From: Bacteroidales bacterium | Lineage (GTDB): Bacteria; Bacteroidota; Bacteroidia; Bacteroidales; Bacteroidaceae | Length of the DNA: 29,431 nt | Direction: 5' to 3' | Assembly (NCBI GenBank): GCA_004557185.1 | Contig: SFEP01000029.1 | Span: forward strand, 1 to 29,431 | Shown here: piece by piece, positions 7,761-15,305 of the stretch | How the letters are laid out: every line of letters starts with the position of its first letter | Numbering within the stretch: the first letter of the stretch is position 1 | Notes under the pieces: generated by a model | What the model was told of the DNA's origin: nothing | The model's input: the letters and a program-made list of their open reading frames with translations, nothing else | Databases searched by the model: none | Program-made: the position numbers and the translations under genes

Positions 7761-8687
7761 ATGACCCACTGCTGCGAACACGACCACGACCACGACGCAC
7801 GCCCTGCCAGTCCCTACGAACAGGCTTTCTCACACTACGAAATGCACCTGCACGACGACGCCGTGCACGCCACCGTTGCCCGTCTGATTGACGACAACCG
7901 CCACAAGTACGACACCCCCGAGGTGAAGCGCCTCCTCCTCTCCACCGTCGAGCTAACCACGCTCAAGGTCACCGACTCGCAGGAGAGCGTTCTGCGCTTT
8001 GTGGAGCGCGTCAACGCCTTTGCCGACGCCCACCCCGACCTGCCCCATCTTGCCACCATCTGCGTCTACCCCGTCTTCGCCAAAATCGTGAGCGAAAGCC
8101 TCGAGGCCGACGGTGTCGAAGTAGCCTGCGTGGCGGGAGGCTTCCCCTCATCGCAAACCTTCATCGAAATCAAAACCACCGAGACGGCACTCGCCATTCA
8201 CGACGGAGCCACCGAAATCGACTGCGTGCTCAACGTCGGAGCATTCCTCAGCGGCGACTACGAAACCTGCGCCGACGAAATTGCCGAAATCAAGGCAGCA
8301 TGCGCAGGCCGACCCCTCAAGGTCATACTCGAAACAGGCGCACTCCAAACAGCCGAAAACATCAAGCGGGCCTCCATACTCGCCATGTACGCCGGCGCCG
8401 ACTACATCAAAACCTCCACAGGCAAAATCGACCCTGCTGCCACACCTGAGGCCGCCCTCGTCATGTGCCAGGCCATCAAGGAATACCACGCCGAAACGGG
8501 CACCCTCATCGGATTCAAGGCCGCCGGAGGCATCAAAACGGTGGCCGACGCCGTCGACTTCTACACCATCGTGAGCGAAACCCTCGGCGAGGATTACATC
8601 AAGCAGGGACACTTCCGCATCGGCACCAGCCGACTCGCCAACCTCCTCGTCAGCGACATCCTCGGCGAGGACGTGAAGCCCTTCTGA
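7761..8687 (+). CDS. deoC: Deoxyribose-phosphate aldolase
   Basis: Class I aldolase that cleaves 2-deoxyribose-5-phosphate to acetaldehyde and glyceraldehyde-3-phosphate in deoxynucleoside catabolism. The TIM-barrel markers are present: CVYPVF early, the Schiff-base lysine K217 in YIKTSTGK (215-222), and the second active-site lysine K253 in GFKAAGGI. The start is the ATG at 7761, giving 308 residues; the frame is open upstream but without family sequence. The first residues, THCCEHDHDHDAR, form a Cys/His/Asp-rich stretch absent from the compact E. coli enzyme and reminiscent of a metal-binding tail. The next gene downstream is convergent, so deoC ends its transcription unit here. Confidence 0.95.
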   Translation: MTHCCEHDHDHDARPASPYEQAFSHYEMHLHDDAVHATVARLIDDNRHKYDTPEVKRLLLSTVELTTLKVTDSQESVLRFVERVNAFADAHPDLPHLATICVYPVFAKIVSESLEADGVEVACVAGGFPSSQTFIEIKTTETALAIHDGATEIDCVLNVGAFLSGDYETCADEIAEIKAACAGRPLKVILETGALQTAENIKRASILAMYAGADYIKTSTGKIDPAATPEAALVMCQAIKEYHAETGTLIGFKAAGGIKTVADAVDFYTIVSETLGEDYIKQGHFRIGTSRLANLLVSDILGEDVKPF

Positions 8688-8770
8688 CCCCACAGCCACA
8701 CCACAGGCACAAAAACCCGCCATATTTGCGCCCTAAGGCTTCCAAATGCCCGAAGCGGAGTCCACCACCC

Positions 8771-8784
8771 CCTTATTATATAAA
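8771..8784 (+). promoter_or_regulatory. Orphan AT-rich CCTTATTATATAAA motif
   Basis: Same motif as before apt, dtd and purE, but no plus-strand gene follows it. A strong hairpin (8811-8853) begins 27 bp downstream. It may be a chance AT island, a relic, or the start of a short untranslated RNA. Confidence 0.3.
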
Positions 8785-8810
8785 ACGCGCGCTGCGCAAA
8801 ACGGCAAAAT

Positions 8811-8853
8811 GCGGCCGGCCCTCACCCACCCCTGTGGCATGAGAGCCGGCCGC
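8811..8853 (+). terminator. GC-rich hairpin, possible deoC terminator
   Basis: GCGGCCGGCCCTC (8811-8823) pairs with GAGAGCCGGCCGC (8841-8853) except at one position, around a 17-nt loop. There is no T tract after it, so intrinsic termination is uncertain. It lies about 125 nt beyond the deoC stop. Confidence 0.5.
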
Positions 8854-8938
8854 CCTTGCATCTGCCACCGGCCACGCCGGGAGGCTATCTTGTTTTGGGG
8901 GAAATAAAACCATCCCCCTTTGTCTTGGGAAAGACAGA

Positions 8939-9022
8939 CTTTTCGTTAAGCCAAATGAGCTCGCCCAAAGCCGAGAGGATTTGAGCGATGCCATGGCGAG
9001 AAAAGGTCGGATGAAATCCAAC
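8939..9022. repeat. 84-bp dispersed repeat, copy 1
   Basis: From CTTTTCGTTAAGCC to GATGAAATCCAAC this matches 28803-28886 in 80 of 84 positions. The four differences are contiguous (TCGC here, AGCG there; 8961-8964). The length is 28 codons, and the minus strand is open through it, reading GFHPTFSRHGIAQILSALG. Internal features are GGATTT/AAATCC and the palindrome GCCATGGC. At the other site the same unit interrupts a palindromic element, so this looks like a small insertable sequence. It ends just before the terminator of the polyprenyl synthase gene. Confidence 0.85.
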
Positions 9023-9026
9023 GCAC

Positions 9027-9064
9027 AAAAAAACACCGGATGCGTTTTCCAGCAAATCCGGTGT
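9027..9064 (-). terminator. Intrinsic terminator of the polyprenyl synthase gene
   Basis: On the minus strand a perfect 9-bp stem, ACACCGGAT/ATCCGGTGT (9056-9064 with 9033-9041), is followed at once by a run of seven T (9027-9033 on the plus strand, overlapping the last stem base). It lies about 30 nt beyond the stop codon. This is the clearest intrinsic terminator in the window. Confidence 0.85.
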
Positions 9065-9095
9065 GCATAGTAGCAGCTTGTCCGCAGTCTATCCG

Positions 9096-10070
9096 TCAAA
9101 ACTTACGGTCAATCACGTAGTCAATGTAAGTGTGCAGCGCTTGTCGCACCTCGCTGTTCGTGTACCCGTCGGCCAGCGCAACCGCTTGGGCGTGGAAGGC
9201 CAGCATGCGCTCCTTGGCATAATCCATACCGCCTATTTTGCGGGTAAAATCCACCAGCGCGGCTATCTCTTCGGGCTGTGCCGTACCCGCCTTCACCTTG
9301 GCCGCCCAAGCGTGCACATCGGTGCGGTCGGTAGCCTGCAGTGCATAGATGGCCGGCAGCGTCAGTTTGCCTTCGGCCATGTCGTTGCCCGTGGGCTTAC
9401 CAATGTCGGCGTGCGTTTCGTAGTCGAAAATGTCGTCGCGTATCTGGAAGCACATACCAATGAGCTGCCCCAGTTCGCGTGCCCGCTGCACCGCCACCTC
9501 GTCGGCGCCGGCCGTCAGCGCACCCAGTTCGCCACAAGCGGCAAAGAGGGCGGCCGTTTTGTGTGCGATAATGTGGAAATACGCTTCCTCCGTCACCGCC
9601 TCCTGTTGTATGTTGTCGAGCTGAAACACCTCGCCGGCCGAGAGCGTACCGCCCAGCCTTGCAATGATGTCCACCGCCTTGAGGCTCTGCGTCATGGCAG
9701 CCTGCTGCAGGGCAATGCTCAGCAGGTAGTCGCCCACCAGCACCGCCACCTTGTTGTCGTAGAGTGCGTTCACCGACTGCTGTCCGCGTCGCTGCGCGCT
9801 CTCGTCCACCACATCGTCGTGCACCAGCGATGCCGTGTGCAGCAGTTCCAGCGCCACGGCGGCCCGCTGTGTGTGCACCGTCACCTCGCCCTGCTCCTTA
9901 GCCGTGAGCAGCACCAGCTGGGGTCGCATCATCTTGCCCTTACGGCGGCGCACATACGATAAAGCCTGGCCCAGAAAGTCGTTTTCGTGGGTCAGTGCCT
10001 CGTCAAATAGCGCTTTGTAAGTCTGCAATTCTGCCTCAATGGGCTGCTTGATGCGGTTCAGTGGGTCCAT
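9096..10070 (-). CDS. All-trans polyprenyl diphosphate synthase (long-chain)
   Basis: Condenses isopentenyl diphosphate units onto an allylic primer to make a long polyprenyl chain, most likely the menaquinone side chain (IspB/HepT-like). The 324-residue protein has both aspartate-rich motifs: DDVVDE from D85 with the following QRR, and QIRDDIFDYE near residue 210, plus GKMMRPQLVLL at the start of the fold. The residue five places before the first DDxxD is small (Ala80 in HTASLVHDD), which in this family usually permits chains longer than C20. The exact chain length and the symbol cannot be fixed by reading. It is divergent from polA, has its own promoter match, and ends in a clear terminator. 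Confidence 0.93.
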   Translation of the reverse strand: MDPLNRIKQPIEAELQTYKALFDEALTHENDFLGQALSYVRRRKGKMMRPQLVLLTAKEQGEVTVHTQRAAVALELLHTASLVHDDVVDESAQRRGQQSVNALYDNKVAVLVGDYLLSIALQQAAMTQSLKAVDIIARLGGTLSAGEVFQLDNIQQEAVTEEAYFHIIAHKTAALFAACGELGALTAGADEVAVQRARELGQLIGMCFQIRDDIFDYETHADIGKPTGNDMAEGKLTLPAIYALQATDRTDVHAWAAKVKAGTAQPEEIAALVDFTRKIGGMDYAKERMLAFHAQAVALADGYTNSEVRQALHTYIDYVIDRKF

Positions 10071-10089
10071 AGGTTGTGGTTACGGTGCA

Positions 10090-10097
10090 CAAAAGTA
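10090..10097 (-). promoter_or_regulatory. Candidate promoter -7 box for the polyprenyl synthase
   Basis: CAAAAGTA on the plus strand is TACTTTTG on the minus strand, a match to TAnnTTTG 20 bp before the start codon. It lies about 30 bp from the polA promoter box facing the other way, so the two genes may compete for the same region. No good -33 TTTG is visible for this direction. Confidence 0.5.
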
Positions 10098-10110
10098 AGC
10101 AATTATTCCG

Positions 10111-10137
10111 TTTGCCCGTATTAAATTCGTACTTTTG
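10111..10137 (+). promoter_or_regulatory. Candidate polA promoter
   Basis: TTTG (10111-10114) and TACTTTTG (10130-10137) with a 15-bp spacer match the Bacteroidota promoter. The predicted leader is about 100 nt. It contains an upstream ATG at 10168 preceded by AAAGGAG, one of the few good Shine-Dalgarno-like sequences in the window, in a frame different from polA. Confidence 0.6.
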
Positions 10138-10243
10138 TGAAAACCTATGGCCTGAAAGGAGTGTTTTATGTCATGCCGCGCGCCCCACCACCCCTTTCTG
10201 CGGTCATACATGTACCCCCACCCCCACCCTCAGCTTTCAGCTT

Positions 10244-13012
10244 ATGCAAACGCTTTATCTGCTCGACGCCTACGCACTCATTTACCGAGCCTACTATGCG
10301 CTCATTCGTTCGCCCCGCATCAACTCCAAGGGGCAGAACACCTCGGCCATCTTCGGCTTTGTCAATACGCTCGACGAAATCCTTCGCACCGAGCACCCCG
10401 ACTACATCGGCATCGCCTTCGACCCCTCAGGCCCCACCTTCCGCCACGAGGCCTACGCCGACTACAAGGCGCAGCGCGAGGCCACGCCCGAGGACATCAA
10501 GCTCTCCGTGCCCATCATCCAGCAGATTGTCAGCGCCTACGGCATTCCCCTGCTCGAGGTGCCGGGCTTCGAGGCCGACGACGTCATCGGCACACTGGCC
10601 CTGCAGGCGGCCGAGCGCGGACTCGAGGTGCACATGGTCACGCCCGACAAGGACTACGCCCAACTCGTGCGCCCCCACATCGTCATGCACCGTCCGGGCC
10701 ACGGAACCACCAAGGCCGAAAAACTCGATGAAGAGGGCGTTTGCAGCAAATACGGACTCGCCTCCACCGCGCAGGTTGTCGACATGCTCGCACTCATGGG
10801 CGATGCCGCCGACAACGTGCCCGGCTGTCCCGGCGTGGGCGAAAAAACCGCCGTCAAACTCATCCAGCAGTTTGGCAGCGTCGAGCAGATGCTCGCACGC
10901 ACCGACGAAATCAAAGGCGCGCTCCGGAAAAAGGTGGAGGACAACGCCGAGCAAATCCGCTTCTCACACTTCCTCGTCACCATCAAGACCGACGTACCCA
11001 TCCACCTCGACCTCGACGCCCTCGCCTGCACACCTCCCGACCGTCAAGCCTTGCGTAAAATCTACAACGAACTCGAGTTCCGCTCCTTCCTCACACGCAT
11101 GGACAAGGAAGACGGCATAAAGTTAAACAATGCTAACACCGAACCCTCGCTCTTTGGCCCAGAGCTGGACGAACTCCCGAGCGGACTCGAAAAACCGACT
11201 CACAAGCGCCTTGCCGACGTGCCACACCACTACGTTTTGATTGAAAATGAAGAGGGTGCACGCCGATTATGTGATTATTTATTGACAAATGAAATTCTCT
11301 CAATAGATACGGAGACCACCTCCACCGACGCCCTCACCGCCCAACTGGTAGGCATGTCGTTCAGCACGGCGCCCGGCAAGGCATGGTACGTGGCCGTGCC
11401 TCGCTCACGCGAAGCGGCCGAGCGCATGGTGGCCATCTTCCGTCCCGTCGTCGAGAGCGGCAGCATCCTCAAGGTGGGGCAAAACATGAAGTACGACCTC
11501 AACGTGCTCTCGCGCTACGGCGCCACCCTCGCCCCGCCCTTCTTCGACACCATGCTCGCCCACTACCTCGTGCAGCCCGAGCTCCGCCACAACATGGACT
11601 ACCTCGCTGAGATATACCTCGACTATCAGACCATCCACATCGAGGAACTCATCGGACCGAAGGGACGCACGCAGCGCCACATGGGCGAACTCTCCCCCGC
11701 CGCCATCCTCGACTATGCCGCCGAGGACGCCGACGTCACCCTGCAGCTGCACGCCCCCCTGCTCCGTGAGTTGCAGGAGCACGGCCTGCTGCCACTCTTC
11801 ACCGACGTGGAAATGCCGCTCATGCCCGTACTGGCCCGCATGGAGCGCCACGGCGTGCGCCTCGATGCCCAAGCACTGGCCGAAACGGGCCGCCTCTTCA
11901 ACGAACGCCTCGCAGCGCTCGAACACGACATCTACACCCTCGCCGGACACCCCTTCACCCTCACCTCACCGCGGCAGGTGGGCACCGTGCTCTTCGAGGA
12001 ACTGAAACTCAACGACAAGGCCCGCAAAACCAAAACAGGGCAATACTCCACTGGGGAGGAAGTGCTCGAGGCCCTCAAGGCCAAGCACCCCATTGTCGAG
12101 AAGATTCTGGCTCACCGCGCACTCAAGAAACTCATCAACACCTACGTCGACACGCTGCCCAAAATGGCCGACCCGCACACGGGCCTCATCCACACCTCGT
12201 TCAACCAGGCCGTCACCGCCACGGGCCGCCTCTCCTCGTCGAACCCCAACCTGCAGAACATTCCCGTGCGCGGTGACGACGGCCGCGAAATTCGCAAAGC
12301 CTTCGTGCCCGAGCAGGGCTGCGTCTTCTTCTCGGCCGACTACTCGCAAATCGAACTACGCCTCATGGCGCACCTCAGCGGCGACCCCCAGCTCTGCGAC
12401 GACTTCCGCCAGGGGCGCGACATCCATGCCGCCACCGCCGCACGCATCTTCCACAAAGGGCTCGACGAGGTGTCGCGCGACGAGCGGCGCAAAGCCAAAA
12501 CCGCCAACTTCGGCATCATCTACGGCATCTCGGCCTTCGGGCTGGCCGAGCGCATGGAGGTGAGCCGCACCGAGGCCAAAGAACTCATCGACAACTACTT
12601 CGACACCTACCCCATGGTGCGCACCTACATGCAGCGAAGCGTCGAAGAGGCTCGCGAAAAAGGCTACATCGAAACCCTCTACGGCCGCCGACGCTACCTG
12701 CCCGACATCACCTCGCGCAACGCCGTGGTGAGGGGCTACGCCGAACGCAACGCCGTGAATGCACCCATACAAGGCACAGCGGCCGACATCATCAAGGTGG
12801 CCATGATACGCATCGACCGCGCCCTGCAAGCCGAAGGACTCAAGACCAAAATGATACTGCAGGTGCACGACGAACTCAACTTCAGCGTACCCCTCGACGA
12901 ACTCCCCCGCGTGCGACAAATTGTGGTGCACGAAATGGAGCACGCCTGCGCCCTGAGCGTACCCCTCGTGGCCGACTGCGGCGAGGGCGCCAACTGGCTC
13001 GAAGCGCACTGA
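10244..13012 (+). CDS. polA: DNA polymerase I
   Basis: Repair and Okazaki-fragment polymerase, 922 residues, close to E. coli PolI (928). All three domains appear intact. The 5' nuclease (about 1-300) begins LYLLDAYALIYRAYYAL and contains GFEADDVIGT, TPDKDY and the helix-hairpin-helix GVGEKTAVKLI. The 3'-5' proofreading domain keeps D355-T-E357 (SIDTETT), NMKYDL and YAAEDADV. The polymerase has motif A FSADYSQIELR (D699), the O-helix RRKAKTANFGIIYG, and motif C QVHDEL (D876, E877). The frame is open from 10076, but MQTLYLLDAY at 10244 is where homologues begin. Downstream is a 17-bp hairpin. Synonymous codons lean to C (CTC leucine), unlike the next gene. Confidence 0.98.
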   Translation: MQTLYLLDAYALIYRAYYALIRSPRINSKGQNTSAIFGFVNTLDEILRTEHPDYIGIAFDPSGPTFRHEAYADYKAQREATPEDIKLSVPIIQQIVSAYGIPLLEVPGFEADDVIGTLALQAAERGLEVHMVTPDKDYAQLVRPHIVMHRPGHGTTKAEKLDEEGVCSKYGLASTAQVVDMLALMGDAADNVPGCPGVGEKTAVKLIQQFGSVEQMLARTDEIKGALRKKVEDNAEQIRFSHFLVTIKTDVPIHLDLDALACTPPDRQALRKIYNELEFRSFLTRMDKEDGIKLNNANTEPSLFGPELDELPSGLEKPTHKRLADVPHHYVLIENEEGARRLCDYLLTNEILSIDTETTSTDALTAQLVGMSFSTAPGKAWYVAVPRSREAAERMVAIFRPVVESGSILKVGQNMKYDLNVLSRYGATLAPPFFDTMLAHYLVQPELRHNMDYLAEIYLDYQTIHIEELIGPKGRTQRHMGELSPAAILDYAAEDADVTLQLHAPLLRELQEHGLLPLFTDVEMPLMPVLARMERHGVRLDAQALAETGRLFNERLAALEHDIYTLAGHPFTLTSPRQVGTVLFEELKLNDKARKTKTGQYSTGEEVLEALKAKHPIVEKILAHRALKKLINTYVDTLPKMADPHTGLIHTSFNQAVTATGRLSSSNPNLQNIPVRGDDGREIRKAFVPEQGCVFFSADYSQIELRLMAHLSGDPQLCDDFRQGRDIHAATAARIFHKGLDEVSRDERRKAKTANFGIIYGISAFGLAERMEVSRTEAKELIDNYFDTYPMVRTYMQRSVEEAREKGYIETLYGRRRYLPDITSRNAVVRGYAERNAVNAPIQGTAADIIKVAMIRIDRALQAEGLKTKMILQVHDELNFSVPLDELPRVRQIVVHEMEHACALSVPLVADCGEGANWLEAH

Positions 13013-13029
13013 CCGCCCCACCCCAACCT

Positions 13030-13073
13030 GCCACAGGAGGCCGACGCACACCACGCCGTTGGCCTCCTGTGGC
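13030..13073 (+). terminator. Strong hairpin downstream of polA
   Basis: GCCACAGGAGGCCGACG (13030-13046) pairs with CGTTGGCCTCCTGTGGC (13057-13073) along all 17 positions, with one G-U pair, around a 10-nt loop, 18 nt after the polA stop. No T run follows. It is likely a terminator or a 3'-end stabilising structure. Confidence 0.65.
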
Positions 13074-13210
13074 GTGTAGTATAGGCCCACGTCAACGCCC
13101 GGCGCCCCGCCAGCCCCACCCACACCGACGCCCCACCACCTCACGCCCCATGGCGAGGCAGGGGCTGCACCTACACAGGCTTTCACTGCACACGAAGGCC
13201 ACGGAAAACA

Positions 13211-13282
13211 GATGCCGTGGGAAAAACTTCACCCGCCGTGGAAGAAAGTGTCCCAGCCGTGGGAACTTTCTTCCACGGCATC
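13211..13282 (+). repeat. Three-unit CCGTGGGAA palindromic element
   Basis: Three consecutive 21-bp units start GCCGTGG at 13214, 13235 and 13256, and the element closes with GGCATC. The outer ends GATGCCGTGG and CCACGGCATC are perfect inverted copies, and CATTTCT follows. Unit 3 itself forms a GCCGTGG/CCACGGC hairpin. It has the same layout as the TACGTA element 36 bp downstream, with a different core sequence. Confidence 0.85.
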
Positions 13283-13317
13283 CATTTCTGGCGGGGCGGC
13301 TGAGCGGTGCAACGGGG

Positions 13318-13385
13318 TGCTACGTAAAAAATGTCACGTCGTACGTAAAAAAAATCACGTCGTACGTAAACTTTTTTACGTAGCA
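13318..13385 (+). repeat. Three-unit TACGTA palindromic element, copy 1
   Basis: Three 21-bp units start TACGTAAA at 13321, 13342 and 13363. The first two end in TCACGTCG and the last in TTTACGTAG. The ends TGCTACGTAAAAAA (13318-13331) and TTTTTTACGTAGCA (13372-13385) are a perfect 14-bp inverted pair, followed by TCTATTTTTC. A near-identical copy lies at 28683-28756. Confidence 0.9.
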
Positions 13386-13555
13386 TCTATTTTTCACAGC
13401 CCCCGTTCCCCTCGCCACCACTTCGCTGCACCGATGACGACCGAGCGTCCCACGCTCGACAGGTGTGCGCAGGTGCTCAAAACGTGGCAGCGCAGGGAGG
13501 CCTCGCAGGGAGGGCTGCGGGCGGCAGGCGATGGGCATATCGGCCGAGGGTGCGT

Positions 13556-13585
13556 TTTGCATTCACAAAACTATTCCTAAATTTG
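13556..13585 (+). promoter_or_regulatory. Candidate rpoN promoter
   Basis: TTTG (13556-13559) and TAAATTTG (13578-13585) with an 18-bp spacer form the best-spaced Bacteroidota promoter match in the window, 40 bp before the rpoN ATG. Confidence 0.65.
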
Positions 13586-13625
13586 CAGGATATATGGGTC
13601 TACCAACAGGCAGGCCTTTGACGAC

Positions 13626-15110
13626 ATGGCACAGGAATTACGACAAATCACAGCGGAGAAGCAGACACAGCAGTTGGCAGCAATGCAGATTGCCGTGGCC
13701 AAACTCGTGGAACTGCCCGTGACGGACTTGGCGCAGCGTGTGCGCGACGAGATGCTGGACAACGCGGCTCTGGAGGAGTACGACCCCGACGCGCCACGCG
13801 ACGACGACGAACCCGGCACGGCCGACGACGCTCACGACGACACGGCCGACGAGGAACACGCTGAGCACGACGACGAACTGGCCGACTACCTGACGCCCGA
13901 CGATGTGCCCGCTTACTTGCAGGAACGACACGACAACCGCGAACAGGCTTACGAAACACCGCTGACGGAGGGGTCCTCCTTCTACGACGAACTGAAGCGG
14001 CAGATGGGAGAGCACAACCTGACGGAAAGGGAGCAGGAGGTGATGGAATACCTCATTGGCTCGCTCGACGACGACGGCTTTCTGCGTAAGGACGCAGCCA
14101 CGCTGTGCGACGAACTGGCTGTGTATCACAACGTGATGACCACGCCCGAGGAGGTGGAACGCCTGCTGCAGGTGCTGCAAGGCTTTGAGCCACGAGGCAT
14201 TGGGGCTCGCAGTGTGCAGGAGTGCTTGCTGCTGCAACTGAACGACCCCGACGACCATTCGCCCTACACGCCGCTGGCAAGGCAGGTGCTGGAACGATGC
14301 TACAAGGACTTTGTGGGACACCGATGGGACACCATACGCCAACGCCTGAAACTGGATGCGGAGACGTGGGGCCACGTGTTGCACCGCCTGCAGCACTTGA
14401 ACCCGAAACCGGGCAGCGCGCTGGGAGGGGCCGACGGGGCTGCGGTGCCCGTGGCCGTGCCCGACTTCTACGTGACGGTGACGCCCGACGGCGAGGCCAC
14501 GGTGACGCTGAACCGCGGCGAGGTGCCGCAGGTGAAGGTGAGCGCCTCGTTTACCGACACGCTGCGACAGCTCGGAGCGGCACGCCGCACCCTGACGCGG
14601 GAGCAGAAGGAGGCGTATGTGTACAGCAAGAACAGGGTGGAGGCGGCGCTCTCCTTCATCAACCTCATCAACCGCCGCAACCAGACGCTCCTGGCGGTGA
14701 TGCGCGCCATTGTGGCGTTTCAGCGCCCCTTCTTCGACGACGACGACGAAATGCTGCTGCGACCCCTCACGCTGAAGGAGGTGGCGGCCAGAGCGGGGGT
14801 GGACATATCGACGGTGTCGCGTGTGACGAACAGCAAGTTTGTGGAGACGCGCTACGGCATTTACCCGCTCAGGCATTTCTTCTCGTCGCAGTTTACCTCG
14901 ACCGACGGCGAGGAGGTGTCGGCACGCCTGGTGAAGAGCACGCTGCGCCGACTGATTGACGAGGAGGACAAGCGACACCCGCTCTCAGACGAGGCGCTGA
15001 TGGCCGCCCTGAAAGAGGAGGGCCTGACGGTGGCACGCCGCACGGTGGCGAAATACCGCGACATGATGGGGCTGCCCACGGCACGCCTGCGCCGCACCGA
15101 TGGGGCGTAG
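13626..15110 (+). CDS. rpoN: RNA polymerase sigma-54 factor
   Basis: Sigma-54 directs RNA polymerase to -24/-12 promoters and needs an AAA+ activator to open DNA. The 494-residue protein has region I at the N-terminus (Gln-rich KQTQQLAAMQIAVAKLVELP, then LAQRVRDEMLDNAALEE), a very acidic region II (DDDEPGTADDAHDDTADEEH), the core-binding domain (LKRQMGEHNLTEREQEVMEYLIGSLDDDG), the HTH region (ISTVSRVTNSKFVETRYGIYPL) and the RpoN box ARRTVAKYR (470-478). The gene is complete. No activator with a sigma-54 interaction domain is in the window, and I found no convincing TGGCAC-N5-TTGC promoter here. Leucine and valine codons are mostly CTG and GTG, in contrast to polA. The next gene is a membrane protein 195 bp downstream. 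Confidence 0.97.
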   Translation: MAQELRQITAEKQTQQLAAMQIAVAKLVELPVTDLAQRVRDEMLDNAALEEYDPDAPRDDDEPGTADDAHDDTADEEHAEHDDELADYLTPDDVPAYLQERHDNREQAYETPLTEGSSFYDELKRQMGEHNLTEREQEVMEYLIGSLDDDGFLRKDAATLCDELAVYHNVMTTPEEVERLLQVLQGFEPRGIGARSVQECLLLQLNDPDDHSPYTPLARQVLERCYKDFVGHRWDTIRQRLKLDAETWGHVLHRLQHLNPKPGSALGGADGAAVPVAVPDFYVTVTPDGEATVTLNRGEVPQVKVSASFTDTLRQLGAARRTLTREQKEAYVYSKNRVEAALSFINLINRRNQTLLAVMRAIVAFQRPFFDDDDEMLLRPLTLKEVAARAGVDISTVSRVTNSKFVETRYGIYPLRHFFSSQFTSTDGEEVSARLVKSTLRRLIDEEDKRHPLSDEALMAALKEEGLTVARRTVAKYRDMMGLPTARLRRTDGA

Positions 15111-15263
15111 CCGGCAGGGGGAAGGAGGGATGAGCTTGATAGAGGCTTGACTCGTGCTTTATTTTAGCAGAAGCGTCGCGATTTTTAGCCTCTCCCTATT
15201 CCGCCACAAGCGTGGCTGCAGCGCACGGCACAACCCCACCCTCTCTCAGCATGCCTGCATGAG

Positions 15264-15281
15264 CCTTTTTTATAATCAATA
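15264..15281 (+). promoter_or_regulatory. AT-rich CCTTTTTTATAATCAATA motif before the PAP2-like gene
   Basis: A clear AT island in GC-rich surroundings, ending 24 bp before the start codon. It is closely similar to the motifs before purE and the DUF3298 gene. Confidence 0.4.
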
Positions 15282-15305
15282 AGCATAGAAGTATTCCTTA
15301 CAAGC

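Larger units (their letters stand above)
8688..9095. other. Convergent intergenic region between deoC and the polyprenyl synthase
   Basis: This 408-bp gap between two convergent stop codons contains, in order, an AT-rich promoter-like motif (8771), a GC-rich hairpin (8811-8853), one copy of the 84-bp dispersed repeat (8939-9022) and a terminator for the minus-strand gene (9027-9064). No credible protein gene is present. Confidence 0.7.
13013..13625. other. Repeat-rich intergenic region between polA and rpoN
   Basis: This 613-bp gap contains a polA-proximal hairpin (13030-13073), a three-unit CCGTGGGAA element (13211-13282), a three-unit TACGTA element (13318-13385) and the rpoN promoter (13556-13585). 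The stretch 13390-13550 shows nothing recognisable. Open frames that cross the repeats encode only translated repeat units. Confidence 0.75.

Noticed and set aside
8939..9022. attC-like recombination site: the 84-bp repeat contains GTTAAGC near one end and ATCCAAC at the other, matching integron GTTRRRY and RYYYAAC
   Set aside because: The two motifs are in the wrong order for a single attC site and are not complementary to each other; with such degenerate motifs a chance match is likely, and no integrase is present.
10076..10243. Longer polA starting at 10076
   Set aside because: The extra 56 codons cross the predicted promoter and lack homology; the conserved N-terminus starts at 10244.
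13211..13385. CRISPR array suggested by regularly spaced repeats
   Set aside because: Repeats are directly tandem at 21 bp with no unique spacers, only three units, and no cas genes are nearby.
13183..13580. Small open frames through the 13.2-13.4 kb repeats (peptides with repeated YVRRD/YVKK)
   Set aside because: They are translations of 21-bp repeat units, which cannot introduce frame shifts; no ribosome-binding site or conserved protein is evident.
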